Assembly (NCBI GenBank): GCA_017443065.1
Contig: JAFSPF010000038.1
Span: 1-36,220, forward strand
Direction of reading: 5' to 3'
Origin: Lachnospiraceae bacterium
GTDB lineage: Bacteria > Bacillota > Clostridia > Lachnospirales > Lachnospiraceae
Length of the DNA: 36,220 bases
The translations under genes and the position numbers were made by a program. The notes under the pieces are model-generated. The model saw only the letters and a program-made list of their open reading frames with translations, searched no databases and was not told the DNA's origin. Position 1 is the first letter of the stretch; each line of letters begins with the position of its first letter. Positions 7,367 to 15,657 of the stretch are shown here, one piece after another.

Positions 7367-8701
7367 ATGAAAGTGTTATGGCTCATTAACATTATGCTGC
7401 CGGCCTACGCCGTTGCAAAGAAACAGCCCTACTCCGTACGGGAGGGCTGGGTCTCGGGGCTGTATGATCAGGTGCAGCGGCACAGGGATGCGGCGGGTGC
7501 AGAGCAGATTGTGCTCGGCATCTGCTTCCCGTCCGCGAAGAACACCTTCCGCGAGGTGATCGACGGCGTGACGTTCTACGGGTTCAAAGAGGATCTCCAG
7601 ACGCCGGAAAAGTATGACCGCGGACTGGAGAAACGCTTCGCAAGAATCATCGCGGATTTTCAGCCGGACATCGTGCATGTTTTCGGGACGGAATTTCCGC
7701 ATGCGCTGGCCTTCGTCAGGGCCTTCGAGCAGCCGGAACGGACGCTGATCGGGATCCAGGGCATCTGTACGGACATCGCGAGGGAGTACCGCGCGGATCT
7801 GCCGGAGAGCGTGTGGAGCCGCACGACCTTCCGCGACGTCGTGAGAAGGGATTCCCTGCGGCAGCAGCAGGAAAAGTTCCGCGTGCGGGGTGTGCGGGAA
7901 CGGTCCGCGCTGCTCTTGGCGGCGCACATCACGGGACGCACGGATTACGACAGGGAGTTTGTGCGGAGACTGTGCCCGCGCGCGACCTATTATCCGATGA
8001 ACGAAACGATGCGCGCGCCCTTTTACGAAGGAGAGTGGCGCCTTGAGAGCGCTGTGCCGCACAGCCTGTTCCTTTCGCAGGGGGATGTTCCGCTGAAGGG
8101 TCTGCATTTTGTGCTTCGCGCAATGCCGTATCTCATTGCGCATTATCCGGATTTTCATCTGTATGTCGCGGGAAACCCGGTGTTTGAGACGCATGTGGAG
8201 GAAGCGCAGGCGGCGGGAAGAGGACGCGGCATCAAAAAACGCGTGCCGGAGGATCTGAAGGTCGGCGCCTACGGGGAGTATTTGTCGCAACTGGTGGAAA
8301 AGGGCCTGGAGGAGCATGTGACCTTTCTGGGGCTTTTGGATGCGGAGGGCATGCGGAATGCCTGCCTCAGGGCGCATGCGGTGATTTGCGCCTCCGTCGT
8401 GGAGAATTCGCCCAATTCCGTTTGCGAGGCGATGCTGCTCGGGGTGCCGGTGATCGCATCGGAGACCGGCGGCATTCCGTCCCTGATCGCGGATGAGCAG
8501 GAGGGACTGCTCTTCAAAAAGACCTCCGTCAAGGAGCTGCAGTCAGCGGTGCAGAGCCTCTTTGATGATCCCGCGCTGTGCGCGCGCCTTGGTGCTGCGG
8601 CGCGGAGACGCGCCCTGGTGACCCATGACCCGGAAGCGAATTATCGCAGACTTTGTGAAATTTACCGTGAGATCGCGGAACAGCCGGTGGCGTACGTATG
8701 A
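7367..8701 (+). CDS. GT4 glycosyltransferase
   Basis: 444 residues with two Rossmann halves (GT-B fold). The N-terminal half contains D-I-V-H-V-F-G-T-E-F-P near residue 100. The C-terminal half has L-S-Q-G-D-V-P-L-K-G-L near 235, V-T-F-L-G-L-L near 320, and E-N-S-P-N-S-V-C-E-A-M-L-L-G-V-P-V-I-A as the nucleotide-sugar site with the E-x7-E-like pair. The ribosome site GGAAGGAG (7354-7361) gives ATG 7367. It follows a 33-base gap, one of the few in the operon. It retains the donor and acts in the cytoplasm; donor and linkage unknown. It overlaps the next gene by ATGA. Confidence 0.88.
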   Translation: MKVLWLINIMLPAYAVAKKQPYSVREGWVSGLYDQVQRHRDAAGAEQIVLGICFPSAKNTFREVIDGVTFYGFKEDLQTPEKYDRGLEKRFARIIADFQPDIVHVFGTEFPHALAFVRAFEQPERTLIGIQGICTDIAREYRADLPESVWSRTTFRDVVRRDSLRQQQEKFRVRGVRERSALLLAAHITGRTDYDREFVRRLCPRATYYPMNETMRAPFYEGEWRLESAVPHSLFLSQGDVPLKGLHFVLRAMPYLIAHYPDFHLYVAGNPVFETHVEEAQAAGRGRGIKKRVPEDLKVGAYGEYLSQLVEKGLEEHVTFLGLLDAEGMRNACLRAHAVICASVVENSPNSVCEAMLLGVPVIASETGGIPSLIADEQEGLLFKKTSVKELQSAVQSLFDDPALCARLGAAARRRALVTHDPEANYRRLCEIYREIAEQPVAYV

Positions 8702-9897
8702 CAATCACCTTTGTATCCAATTTCATCAATCACCACCAGGCACCGCTCTGTGCGCAATTATACGCGGCGCTCGGGGAGGACTTTGCCTTCATCGAAACGG
8801 AGCCGATGACGCAGGAGCGCATGGCGCTCGGCTGGGTGCAGGACGCGGAGATGTTTGCCTACTGCCGCTTCTGGGAAAAGGAGCGCGCGGTTTGTGAGAA
8901 GCTCTTCCTCGAAAGCGATGTGGTGCTCCTCGGTTGGAGCCGCCTGCCGGCCAAGCTGATCGAAAAGCGCCTGACATCCGGGAAGGTGACGCTGCGCGTG
9001 ACGGAGCGCATATACAAGGAGGGGCAGTGGAAGGCGCTATCGCCGAAGGGGCTGAAGGCCAAGTATAAAGAGCACATCCGCTACCGGAGGAAGCCCGTGT
9101 ATCTTCTTTGTGCCGGGGGCTTCGTGGCCTCGGACTTTGCCCTGATCCATGCCTATCCGAAGAAGAAATTCCGCTGGGGCTATTTCCCGGAATTCCGCAA
9201 AAGGACGCGGACGCAGTGGGACGGTGCCGGGGAAGGCGCTATAAGGCTCGTGTTTGCGGGGCGCATGATTGACTGGAAGCATCCGGAATATGCGATCAAG
9301 CTGGCAAAGCATCTGAAGGAACGGTCCGTACCCTTTACGCTGGAGATGGTGGGGGACGGGCCGCTGCGGGAGCCCTTGGAGGGCTGGACGAAAAAAAACG
9401 GGCTGTCGGGAACGGTCCTTTTCCGCAAGGCGGTGACGCCCATGGAAACGCGCGGCGTGATGGAGGAGTCCCATATTTTTCTTTTTCCGAGCAACCACCT
9501 GGAGGGCTGGGGCGCGGTCGTGAATGAGGCGATGAACAGTGCGCTGGCGGTGGTGGCAAGCGACGGCGCGGGAAGCGTGCCCTTCCTCATCGAAAACGGA
9601 AAGAGCGGACTGACCTTCCGGAGCGGAAAATATGCGGACTTTGAACGGCAGGTGCTGCGGCTGGTGGATGACAGAACCCTCTGCCGCACACTCGGTCTGA
9701 ACGCGTACCGCGTGATCGAAACGGAATGGAACGCGGAGACCGCGGCAAAGCGCCTGCTTTCGTTTTGCGAAACGCTGCTGAAGGAAGGAAGGGCGGAGGC
9801 CTTTCCGGGGACGGGGCCCTTGAGCGAAGCCCCCGTGATCCGGCCGAGAAAGAGTGGCGGCGGACGCAGGGAACCGAACAGACAGGACCATACCTGA
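8698..9897 (+). CDS. GT4 glycosyltransferase
   Basis: 399 residues, start overlapping the previous stop (ATGA), so probably translated by coupling; no strong ribosome site is seen. GT-B fold: N-terminal half with F-V-S-N-F-I-N-H-H at the start, then the donor-binding half with V-F-A-G-R-M-I-D-W-K-H-P near 182, M-V-G-D-G-P-L near 215 and the E-x7-E segment E-G-W-G-A-V-V-N-E-A-M-N near 265-276. The E-G-W-G variant occurs in many capsule GT4 enzymes. The C-terminal 25 residues are Arg/Gly-rich and probably disordered. Donor unknown. Confidence 0.86.
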   Translation: MTITFVSNFINHHQAPLCAQLYAALGEDFAFIETEPMTQERMALGWVQDAEMFAYCRFWEKERAVCEKLFLESDVVLLGWSRLPAKLIEKRLTSGKVTLRVTERIYKEGQWKALSPKGLKAKYKEHIRYRRKPVYLLCAGGFVASDFALIHAYPKKKFRWGYFPEFRKRTRTQWDGAGEGAIRLVFAGRMIDWKHPEYAIKLAKHLKERSVPFTLEMVGDGPLREPLEGWTKKNGLSGTVLFRKAVTPMETRGVMEESHIFLFPSNHLEGWGAVVNEAMNSALAVVASDGAGSVPFLIENGKSGLTFRSGKYADFERQVLRLVDDRTLCRTLGLNAYRVIETEWNAETAAKRLLSFCETLLKEGRAEAFPGTGPLSEAPVIRPRKSGGGRREPNRQDHT

Positions 9898-9910
9898 GGA
9901 AACATCGGAC

Positions 9911-10918
9911 ATGGAGTTCACGGAGAAGATCAGCATCATCATCCCGACATACAACATGGAGGCCTGGCTTGCGCGCTGCGTGAAAAGCGTCTGCGAGCAG
10001 ACCTATCCCGTTGCGCTCACGGAGGTGATTATCGTTGACAACGGCTCGACGGACGGGACGCCGGCGCTCACAAAAAAACTGGCGGAGCAGTATCCGCAGC
10101 TGCGCGTGATCCGGAGAGAGGAGGGGGATGTCTCCGCCGCACGCAACGCAGGCATCCGTGCATCGACGGGAAAATGGATCGGCTTTGTCGACAGCGATGA
10201 TTATGTGAGCCCGCAGATGTATGAGCTGCTGGCGGGAGCGCTCCTGAAGCACGGGACGCAGATCGCACAGGTGGCGCGGCGGGAGGTTTCGCCGGACGGT
10301 GCGGTGCTCGGAGACATGGTGGTGCCGCCGGAGAAGGAGTGCGTGACGGACACGACTGCTTTCCTCAAAACGCTCCTTCTGCATGAGGGCGACACCTCCT
10401 TTTGCACAAAGCTGATCGCACGGGATCTGTTCACGGAGGAAAGCATGTTTCCGGAGGGCGTCCGCAACGAGGATTTCCGGCTGATGATCAAGCTGCTCGG
10501 AAGGACGGACCGTATTGCAATGCTTCCTTCGCGCTGCTATCATGTGGTGCATGTTTCGGGCTCCGGCTCAAGGCCGGATCCGTCAAAGAAGGACAGCTTT
10601 CCGCCGGGCTTTGCCGGCGCCGTGGAGGGCGCGGATGAGGCGGAGGCGCTCGTCGCGAAGCAATACCCCCAGTTCACGGAGATCGCAAGACGTTTTGCGC
10701 TGGTGCAGCGCCTGGACTACCTGCTGCACATCCCGCTTTCCCGAATGACGGCGGACAACCGCATGTATACGGAGGTCGTACGCTATCTCAAGACGCATCG
10801 CGCGGACATCGGCGGCAACGCGTACCTGACAGAGAAGGAACGCAAAAACCTGAAGATCCTTTCCTACGCCCCGAAGCTGTCCCGCAGGGTGCACGGAATG
10901 CTCATGAAGCTCCGCTGA
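9911..10918 (+). CDS. GT2 glycosyltransferase
   Basis: 335 residues from ATG 9911, with GAGGA (9896-9900) upstream; an in-frame GTG at 9854 would only add residues coded inside the preceding gene. GT-A domain: I-S-I-I-I-P-T-Y-N-M-E near residue 7, D-N-G-S-T-D-G-T near 40, V-S-A-A-R-N-A-G-I near 74, F-V-D-S-D-D-Y metal site near 93, and N-E-D-F-R-L-M acceptor-side motif near 190. It resembles the CapI/EpsJ-like GT2 enzymes of Gram-positive capsule loci. It closes the first block of the operon: 169 non-coding bases follow. Confidence 0.88.
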   Translation: MEFTEKISIIIPTYNMEAWLARCVKSVCEQTYPVALTEVIIVDNGSTDGTPALTKKLAEQYPQLRVIRREEGDVSAARNAGIRASTGKWIGFVDSDDYVSPQMYELLAGALLKHGTQIAQVARREVSPDGAVLGDMVVPPEKECVTDTTAFLKTLLLHEGDTSFCTKLIARDLFTEESMFPEGVRNEDFRLMIKLLGRTDRIAMLPSRCYHVVHVSGSGSRPDPSKKDSFPPGFAGAVEGADEAEALVAKQYPQFTEIARRFALVQRLDYLLHIPLSRMTADNRMYTEVVRYLKTHRADIGGNAYLTEKERKNLKILSYAPKLSRRVHGMLMKLR

Positions 10919-10978
10919 AGCAAACAGCGGGGATGCCGGAACAGAAGGCGAAGCGCGATATGCGCGCATGGATGCGCC

Positions 10979-11042
10979 ATACTACCAACCCGACTGACCT
11001 GCGTTCCGCCAAGGATGGCGGAACAGGAGGGTTGTGTGGTAT
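10979..11042. repeat. Nested inverted repeat / RNA hairpin
   Basis: The inner stem is a perfect 8-bp match, GTTCCGCC (11003-11010) with GGCGGAAC (11017-11024), around a 6-base loop. An outer 6-bp match pairs CAACCC (10986-10991) with GGGTTG (11029-11034), and ATAC (10979-10982) can pair with GTAT (11039-11042). The inner stem is stable, but no T-run follows it directly (the next T-rich run starts after TATAAT), so it is not a classical intrinsic terminator. It could be an RNA control element or a protein-binding site. Confidence 0.55.
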
Positions 11043-11045
11043 AAT
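11037..11045 (+). promoter_or_regulatory. Extended -10 promoter-like element before the ABC transporter
   Basis: TGG followed by a perfect TATAAT (11040-11045) forms an extended -10 (TGn-TATAAT), which can work without a good -35 box; none is seen at the right distance. The start site would be near 11052, giving a leader of about 36 bases. It overlaps the distal arm of the inverted repeat, so hairpin-binding factors could affect it. An internal promoter would let the second half of the operon be expressed separately. Confidence 0.45.
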
Positions 11046-11087
11046 TTTCTTCGTGTGTGCTTATGAAAGGAAGCCGCACTGTTTTGC

Positions 11088-12851
11088 ATGGGTAAAATAC
11101 TCAGGAAGCTGAATATTCTGCTGGACAGACGCCAGAAGCGCCAGATGGCCGGCATTGTTGTGCTGATGCTGATCGGAGGCCTGCTGGAATCCCTGGGGGT
11201 CGGTCTGATCGTGCCGGTGATGAGCGTGCTGGTGGCGCCGGACGCGGTCACCTCGGGCGGGATGATTGCGCGTTTTTACCATGCCTTCGGCTTTGCGAAC
11301 ACGACGCAGCTCGGGATATTCTTCCTGTTTGCGCTGATCGCCGTGTTTGTGGTGAAGAATCTGTTTCTGTATGTCGTGAACGCGACGCAGCTGAAATTCG
11401 TCTATACCAACCAGTTCGCAACCTCGCGCCGTCTCATGGTCGGCTTCATGAAACGGCCCTATGAATATTATCTGAATGCGAACACCTCCGTGATCCAGCG
11501 CAACATCACCTCGGACATCAACAACATGTATGCCCTGATCCTGAATCTGCTGCAGCTCACAAGCGAGCTCATCGTCTTTGCGGGACTGACGGTGATCTGT
11601 CTCTTAAGCGATGCCCGCATGACCGTGACGATCGCAGTGGTGCTGGTTGCGACCCTCCTCATCGTGAAGATCGCCATCAAGCCCGTGATGCAGAAGGCGG
11701 GGCAGGACAACCAGGATTATTACAGCGGCCTGTTCCAGAAGATCAACGAGTCCGTCACCGGCATCAAGGACATCAAGATCATGGGCAAGGAGCACTATTT
11801 CATCAATGATTACGCGGACTGCGGCAACGGCTACGTCAATGCGGTCCGGAAATATTCCCTGTACCAGATGACGCCGCGCCTCCTGATCGAGACGGTGGCA
11901 ATCGCGGCGATGGCGGGCTATATGATCTTTACGCTCTCCCGCGGCGCGCAGCTGACGGAGCTCATGCCACAGCTGACGGTGCTGGCCGCGGCGGCGGCAA
12001 GGCTTCTGCCGAGCGCCAACCGCATCAACAATTACCTGACTGCCATCTCCTTCTTTGAGCCCATCTTCCTGAATGTCAGCGAGGAGCTGCAGCAGGACAT
12101 CAATGATAAAAACGTGGAATACAGCGAGGACTTCTACCGCCGTCGTGAGGAGATCCAAAAGCTTCCGGTGACAAGGGAAATCGAGATCCGTAACCTGACC
12201 TACCGTTATCCGAACACGGAGACGGACATCCTGAGGCACGCCTCCCTCACGGTGCCGGTGGGCAAATCCGTGGGTGTCGTCGGAACGTCCGGCGCGGGGA
12301 AGACAACGCTGATCGACGTGCTGCTGGGCCTTCTGAAGCCGCAGGAGGGAGAGATTCTTGCGGACGGCGTCAGTATTTTTTCGAACTATCAGGGGTTTTT
12401 GAAAAACGTCGGCTACATTCCGCAGATGATTTTTATGCTGGACGGCAGTATCCGGGACAATGTCGCCTTCGGTGTGCCGGAGGAGGAGATTGATGAGGAA
12501 AAGCTCTGGGCGGCCTTACGGGAAGCGCAGCTGGATGCCTTCGTGAAGGAGCTTCCGGAGGGCGTGCATACACAGATCGGCGAACGGGGCATCCGGCTTT
12601 CCGGCGGACAGCGCCAGCGCATCGGCATTGCGAGAGCGCTTTACGACGATCCGGAGGTGATGGTCCTCGACGAGGCGACAAGCGCACTGGACAATGAGAC
12701 GGAGGCCGCGATCATGGAATCCGTCAACCGACTCCACGGAAAGAAGACATTGATTATCATCGCGCACCGCCTGCAGACGATCGAAAAATGCGACATCGTG
12801 TACCGGGTGGAGGACGGCTCGGTGATCCGGGAAAAGGAGCGCGGCGCGTGA
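11088..12851 (+). CDS. ABC exporter, fused TMD-NBD (MsbA/PglK-type lipid-linked glycan flippase)
   Basis: 587 residues. The N-terminal half has about six membrane helices (about 20-320). The C-terminal nucleotide-binding domain has Walker A G-T-S-G-A-G-K-T-T near 399-407, a Q-loop, the signature L-S-G-G-Q at 504-508, Walker B V-M-V-L-D-E-A-T-S-A-L-D and the switch His in I-I-A-H-R-L. The N-terminal sequence (L-E-S-L-G-V-G-L-I-V-P-V) is typical of ABC transporters in glycan loci such as PglK, which flips undecaprenyl-diphosphate heptasaccharide. I infer that it moves the lipid-linked repeat unit to the outer face, because I see no Wzx-type flippase. The ATG at 11088 has only a distant AAAGGA (11066-11071). 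It overlaps the next gene. Confidence 0.88.
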   Translation: MGKILRKLNILLDRRQKRQMAGIVVLMLIGGLLESLGVGLIVPVMSVLVAPDAVTSGGMIARFYHAFGFANTTQLGIFFLFALIAVFVVKNLFLYVVNATQLKFVYTNQFATSRRLMVGFMKRPYEYYLNANTSVIQRNITSDINNMYALILNLLQLTSELIVFAGLTVICLLSDARMTVTIAVVLVATLLIVKIAIKPVMQKAGQDNQDYYSGLFQKINESVTGIKDIKIMGKEHYFINDYADCGNGYVNAVRKYSLYQMTPRLLIETVAIAAMAGYMIFTLSRGAQLTELMPQLTVLAAAAARLLPSANRINNYLTAISFFEPIFLNVSEELQQDINDKNVEYSEDFYRRREEIQKLPVTREIEIRNLTYRYPNTETDILRHASLTVPVGKSVGVVGTSGAGKTTLIDVLLGLLKPQEGEILADGVSIFSNYQGFLKNVGYIPQMIFMLDGSIRDNVAFGVPEEEIDEEKLWAALREAQLDAFVKELPEGVHTQIGERGIRLSGGQRQRIGIARALYDDPEVMVLDEATSALDNETEAAIMESVNRLHGKKTLIIIAHRLQTIEKCDIVYRVEDGSVIREKERGA

Positions 12852-13912
12852 ACGGGAAACGGATGCACAACCTGGATATGCTGCGCGTGCTGCTGATGTG
12901 CCTGGTGGTCACGCTGCATTTCCTGAACCAGCTGGAGCTGCTGCCGACGGACGGCGTGTCCTTCGGCGCACCGCAGCTGTACGCTGTTTTTCTGCGCAGT
13001 CTTTCCCTCTGTGCCGTCAATACCTTTGTGATCCTCGCGGGGTATGTCGGATATGACAAGCCCTTTTCCGCCGGCCGTTTTGCGGAACGCCTGCTGACGG
13101 TGATGTTCTATGCCCTGGGCGTATACGCGGCATGCGCTTTTCTCGGCATTCTGAAGACATCGGAGCTGCCGTTCTACTACCGGATCCTGCAGTTGTTTTT
13201 CCCGGTGTCCAACGGGCATTACTGGTTCTTTACGGCCTTTCTCATGCTGATGCTGCTGCAGCCCTTCCTGAACGCGGGGTTGAAGATTCTGCCGGAAAAA
13301 ACCTTCCGTACCCTGCTTTTTTTGCTGTTGCTCTTCCAGTGCCTCATCAAGAGCGTGATCCCGCTGCGCTTTGTCCATGACAACGGCGGCTACGGCTTTG
13401 ACTGGTTTCTCTGCCTGTATCTCGTCGGCGCGTACCTGAAGGTGCGCGGACTGCCGGAGAGGAAAAACGGCCTGCGTCTGTATGCGGGTTCCGTTCTCGT
13501 ACTGTTTCTGCTCACCTTCCTGCTCCCGGTCATCAGTGCCGGAACGGGAAAGCTGCGGGACTACTCGCTTGTCACGGCGGATTATAATTATCTTCCCTGC
13601 CTGACGGCGGCCGTCGGCCTGTTCGTGTTTTTTGCCGCGGCGGGGGAAGCGGAGCATGCGGCAGGACGCTTCTGCACACGCATTGCGCCGTATCTGCCGG
13701 GCGTTTATCTTTTGCATGTCCATCAGCAGACGGACCGGCGGTGGCTGCAGTGGTTTGTGCCGTTCATCGGGGAGGTGCAGGTGACGCAGCCGCTCCGGAT
13801 GACCTTACAGATGCTTGCATGCGTCGGGATTATCATGACCTGCGGGATCGTGGTCGACATGATTCGTGCAGTGCTGTTTCATCTTTTTACGGGACGGGCG
13901 GTGAAGCTATGA
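12848..13912 (+). CDS. Acyltransferase-3-family membrane protein (OafA/WecH-like)
   Basis: 354 residues from GTG 12848, which overlaps the transporter stop (GTGA) and has AAAAGGAG (12832-12839) upstream; ATG 12863 is an alternative. About ten membrane helices. The N-terminal R-M-H-N-L-D-M-L-R-V-L-L followed by a His in the first helix (V-T-L-H-F) is typical of acyltransferase family 3, in which the enzyme adds acetyl or another acyl group to a sugar. It would modify the repeat unit or polymer at the membrane. The pairing with a GNAT acetyltransferase downstream suggests both O- and N-acyl decoration. The acyl donor and position are unknown. Confidence 0.75.
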   Translation: MNGKRMHNLDMLRVLLMCLVVTLHFLNQLELLPTDGVSFGAPQLYAVFLRSLSLCAVNTFVILAGYVGYDKPFSAGRFAERLLTVMFYALGVYAACAFLGILKTSELPFYYRILQLFFPVSNGHYWFFTAFLMLMLLQPFLNAGLKILPEKTFRTLLFLLLLFQCLIKSVIPLRFVHDNGGYGFDWFLCLYLVGAYLKVRGLPERKNGLRLYAGSVLVLFLLTFLLPVISAGTGKLRDYSLVTADYNYLPCLTAAVGLFVFFAAAGEAEHAAGRFCTRIAPYLPGVYLLHVHQQTDRRWLQWFVPFIGEVQVTQPLRMTLQMLACVGIIMTCGIVVDMIRAVLFHLFTGRAVKL

Positions 13913-15657
13913 GCGGCAGGGTAAAACAATTCCAGCATATTGCGGAGCGCTATATTTTTCCGGTGCTGCTCTTTCTGTATCCCTTTGTCGGGCTGCTCAG
14001 GGATTTCAGTGTCCGCGACGGCGGTTACAGCCTCTCGTATTTTCAGTACGGCACGCAGATGGACCCGATGTGGTATCTCTCCACCTTTCTCGCAAACGTG
14101 ACGGGGCATGTGCTGACGAAGCTGCCCTTCGGCGGCACGTGGCTCGGGATGAATGTATATACCACACTCCCCGTCTGTGCGATGGCGCTCATGGCGTATT
14201 ACCTGCTGCGCCGCTTCGAGCTGCCGGGCTGGATGATTTTTCTTGGTGAGTGGATTGCGATCAGTCTGTGCTGGTGTCCGCGCGTCATTTTATACAACTA
14301 TCTGACCTACCTGTTATTCACAGCGGGGACGCTCTCCCTGCTGCGCGGCCTGGTGTCGGAGAAGCATACGATGCCGCTGCTGTTCCTTGCGGGCGTGTGC
14401 CTCGGATGCAATGTGCATGTGCGCTTCCCGAACATCATGGAATGTCTGATGATCGTGACGGTGATCGGCTACGGCGTCTGGACGAGGCGGGGCGCCGCGG
14501 GCATCCTGAAACAATGCGTCCTTTGCGTTGCGGGATATGCGGCGGGCTTTCTGGTGCCCTATACCGCCATCCGCCTGCGTTACGGAAACAGCGCGTATCC
14601 GGAGATGATTTCCTCCCTTATGGGGCTCACGGAGGAGGCGGAGAATCACGGGATTGCCGGGATGGTGACAAGCATCCTCGGCGCCTACGGACGGACGCTG
14701 TCCCACATGGCGGTCCTCCTTCCCTGCATCGCGGCGGGGGTCGTGATGTTTGTCTGGAAGAAGGAAAGGTATCTGACGGCCAAGCGCCTGCTGTTTGTCG
14801 CGGGGGCGGTCGTCCTCATCGTGTTTTATTTCAAGACGGGCGTCTTTACCTTCAATTACTGGTACTATGACTGCATGTTCCAGGCGGCGATGATGTTTGT
14901 GATTTTTGCCCTGCTTCTGTTTGCGCTGGATATTGCGGGGCTGTTCGGCGGACATGCGCAGGAGCGCCTGCTTTCGCTCGCGGCAGTGGTGATCATTGCC
15001 GTTACGCCGCTCGGCAGCGACAATTACACCTATCCCGTGCTGAACCATCTGTTTCTGGTTGCGCCGGCGGCGATCGGCACCTTCCGCCGCGCACAGCGCA
15101 GAACGCTGAAGCTGACCAACCGTGAGGCGCACTTCACCTGGGGCAGCATGATTGCTGCACTGGCCCTCGTTCTGCTGATACAGGGGACGGTATTCAGGGC
15201 GGTCTTCGTGTACGGCGGGGAGAAGGATACACGTTTCGATACAAGGATCACGGGGGTTCCGAAGGCGGCAGGCATGTACACCACCGGGGAGGAGGCGGAG
15301 CGCCTGGAGAGGCTGCAGGCGTATCTGGCGCAGGAAAATCTTGCCGGCACAAAGACCCTGTTTTTCGGTGACATTCCGGGCTGCGCCTGGCTCTTTGATC
15401 TGCCGCCCGCGATCTTCACCACCTGGCCGGACCTGGATTCCAATGCGACGGAACGCTTTGACGAGGCGCTTACGGAACTGACAGAAATGCCGCTCATCCT
15501 GATCTCCGAGGAGAGGATCGGCGCCTTGCATGCGGAACGCAAGGCGGTGCTGCTGCAAAACTTTCTCCTGCAGAATGCCTATGACAAGATTTATGACGAC
15601 GCTGTCCTGGAGCTGTATGAGCCTCGCGGGGCAGGGGGACAGGAGGTGACGCCATGA
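13909..15657 (+). CDS. Polytopic membrane protein, probable GT-C-type glycosyltransferase
   Basis: 582 residues from the ATG overlapping the previous stop (ATGA); the frame is open further upstream but that part lies inside the acyltransferase gene. About eleven membrane helices up to residue ~430, then a soluble extracytoplasmic C-terminal domain of about 150 residues. After the first helix comes an acidic loop, R-D-F-S-V-R-D-G-G-Y, in the place where GT-C enzymes (ArnT/PMT/GT39-like) keep a catalytic Asp. I cannot assign a family with certainty. If it is GT-C, its donor could be the polyprenyl-phosphate sugar made by the first gene of the operon, adding a side-chain sugar outside the membrane. 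Alternatives are an uncharacterised Lachnospiraceae membrane protein of polysaccharide loci. It ends at an ATGA overlap with a strong ribosome site (AGGAGGTG, 15641-15648) for the next gene. Confidence 0.6.
   Translation: MSGRVKQFQHIAERYIFPVLLFLYPFVGLLRDFSVRDGGYSLSYFQYGTQMDPMWYLSTFLANVTGHVLTKLPFGGTWLGMNVYTTLPVCAMALMAYYLLRRFELPGWMIFLGEWIAISLCWCPRVILYNYLTYLLFTAGTLSLLRGLVSEKHTMPLLFLAGVCLGCNVHVRFPNIMECLMIVTVIGYGVWTRRGAAGILKQCVLCVAGYAAGFLVPYTAIRLRYGNSAYPEMISSLMGLTEEAENHGIAGMVTSILGAYGRTLSHMAVLLPCIAAGVVMFVWKKERYLTAKRLLFVAGAVVLIVFYFKTGVFTFNYWYYDCMFQAAMMFVIFALLLFALDIAGLFGGHAQERLLSLAAVVIIAVTPLGSDNYTYPVLNHLFLVAPAAIGTFRRAQRRTLKLTNREAHFTWGSMIAALALVLLIQGTVFRAVFVYGGEKDTRFDTRITGVPKAAGMYTTGEEAERLERLQAYLAQENLAGTKTLFFGDIPGCAWLFDLPPAIFTTWPDLDSNATERFDEALTELTEMPLILISEERIGALHAERKAVLLQNFLLQNAYDKIYDDAVLELYEPRGAGGQEVTP

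Larger units (their letters stand above)
10919..11087 (+). other. 169-base intergenic region with structured DNA
   Basis: This is the longest gap in the operon. No credible coding sequence is seen on either strand. It holds a short perfect palindrome ATGCGCGCAT at 10960-10969, a nested inverted repeat at 10979-11042, and an extended -10 promoter-like element at 11037-11045. A 10-codon ORF (ATG 11063 to TAA 11093-11095) overlaps the start of the ABC transporter out of frame; whether it is translated is unknown. Confidence 0.6.

Noticed and set aside
10979-11042. Intrinsic terminator in the mid-operon spacer
   Set aside because: The 8-bp stem is followed by AGGAGG and then TGTGTGG, not a T-run. 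The short T-run after TATAAT is too far from the stem.
12788-12847. Upstream extension of the acyltransferase start
   Set aside because: The extra residues are read from DNA encoding the ABC transporter C-terminus and do not resemble the family; GTG 12848 has the ribosome site and overlap.
13741-13908. Upstream extension of the GT-C-like protein
   Set aside because: The added residues are His/Arg/Asp-rich and lie wholly within the acyltransferase gene; ATG 13909 overlaps its stop in the operon's usual manner.
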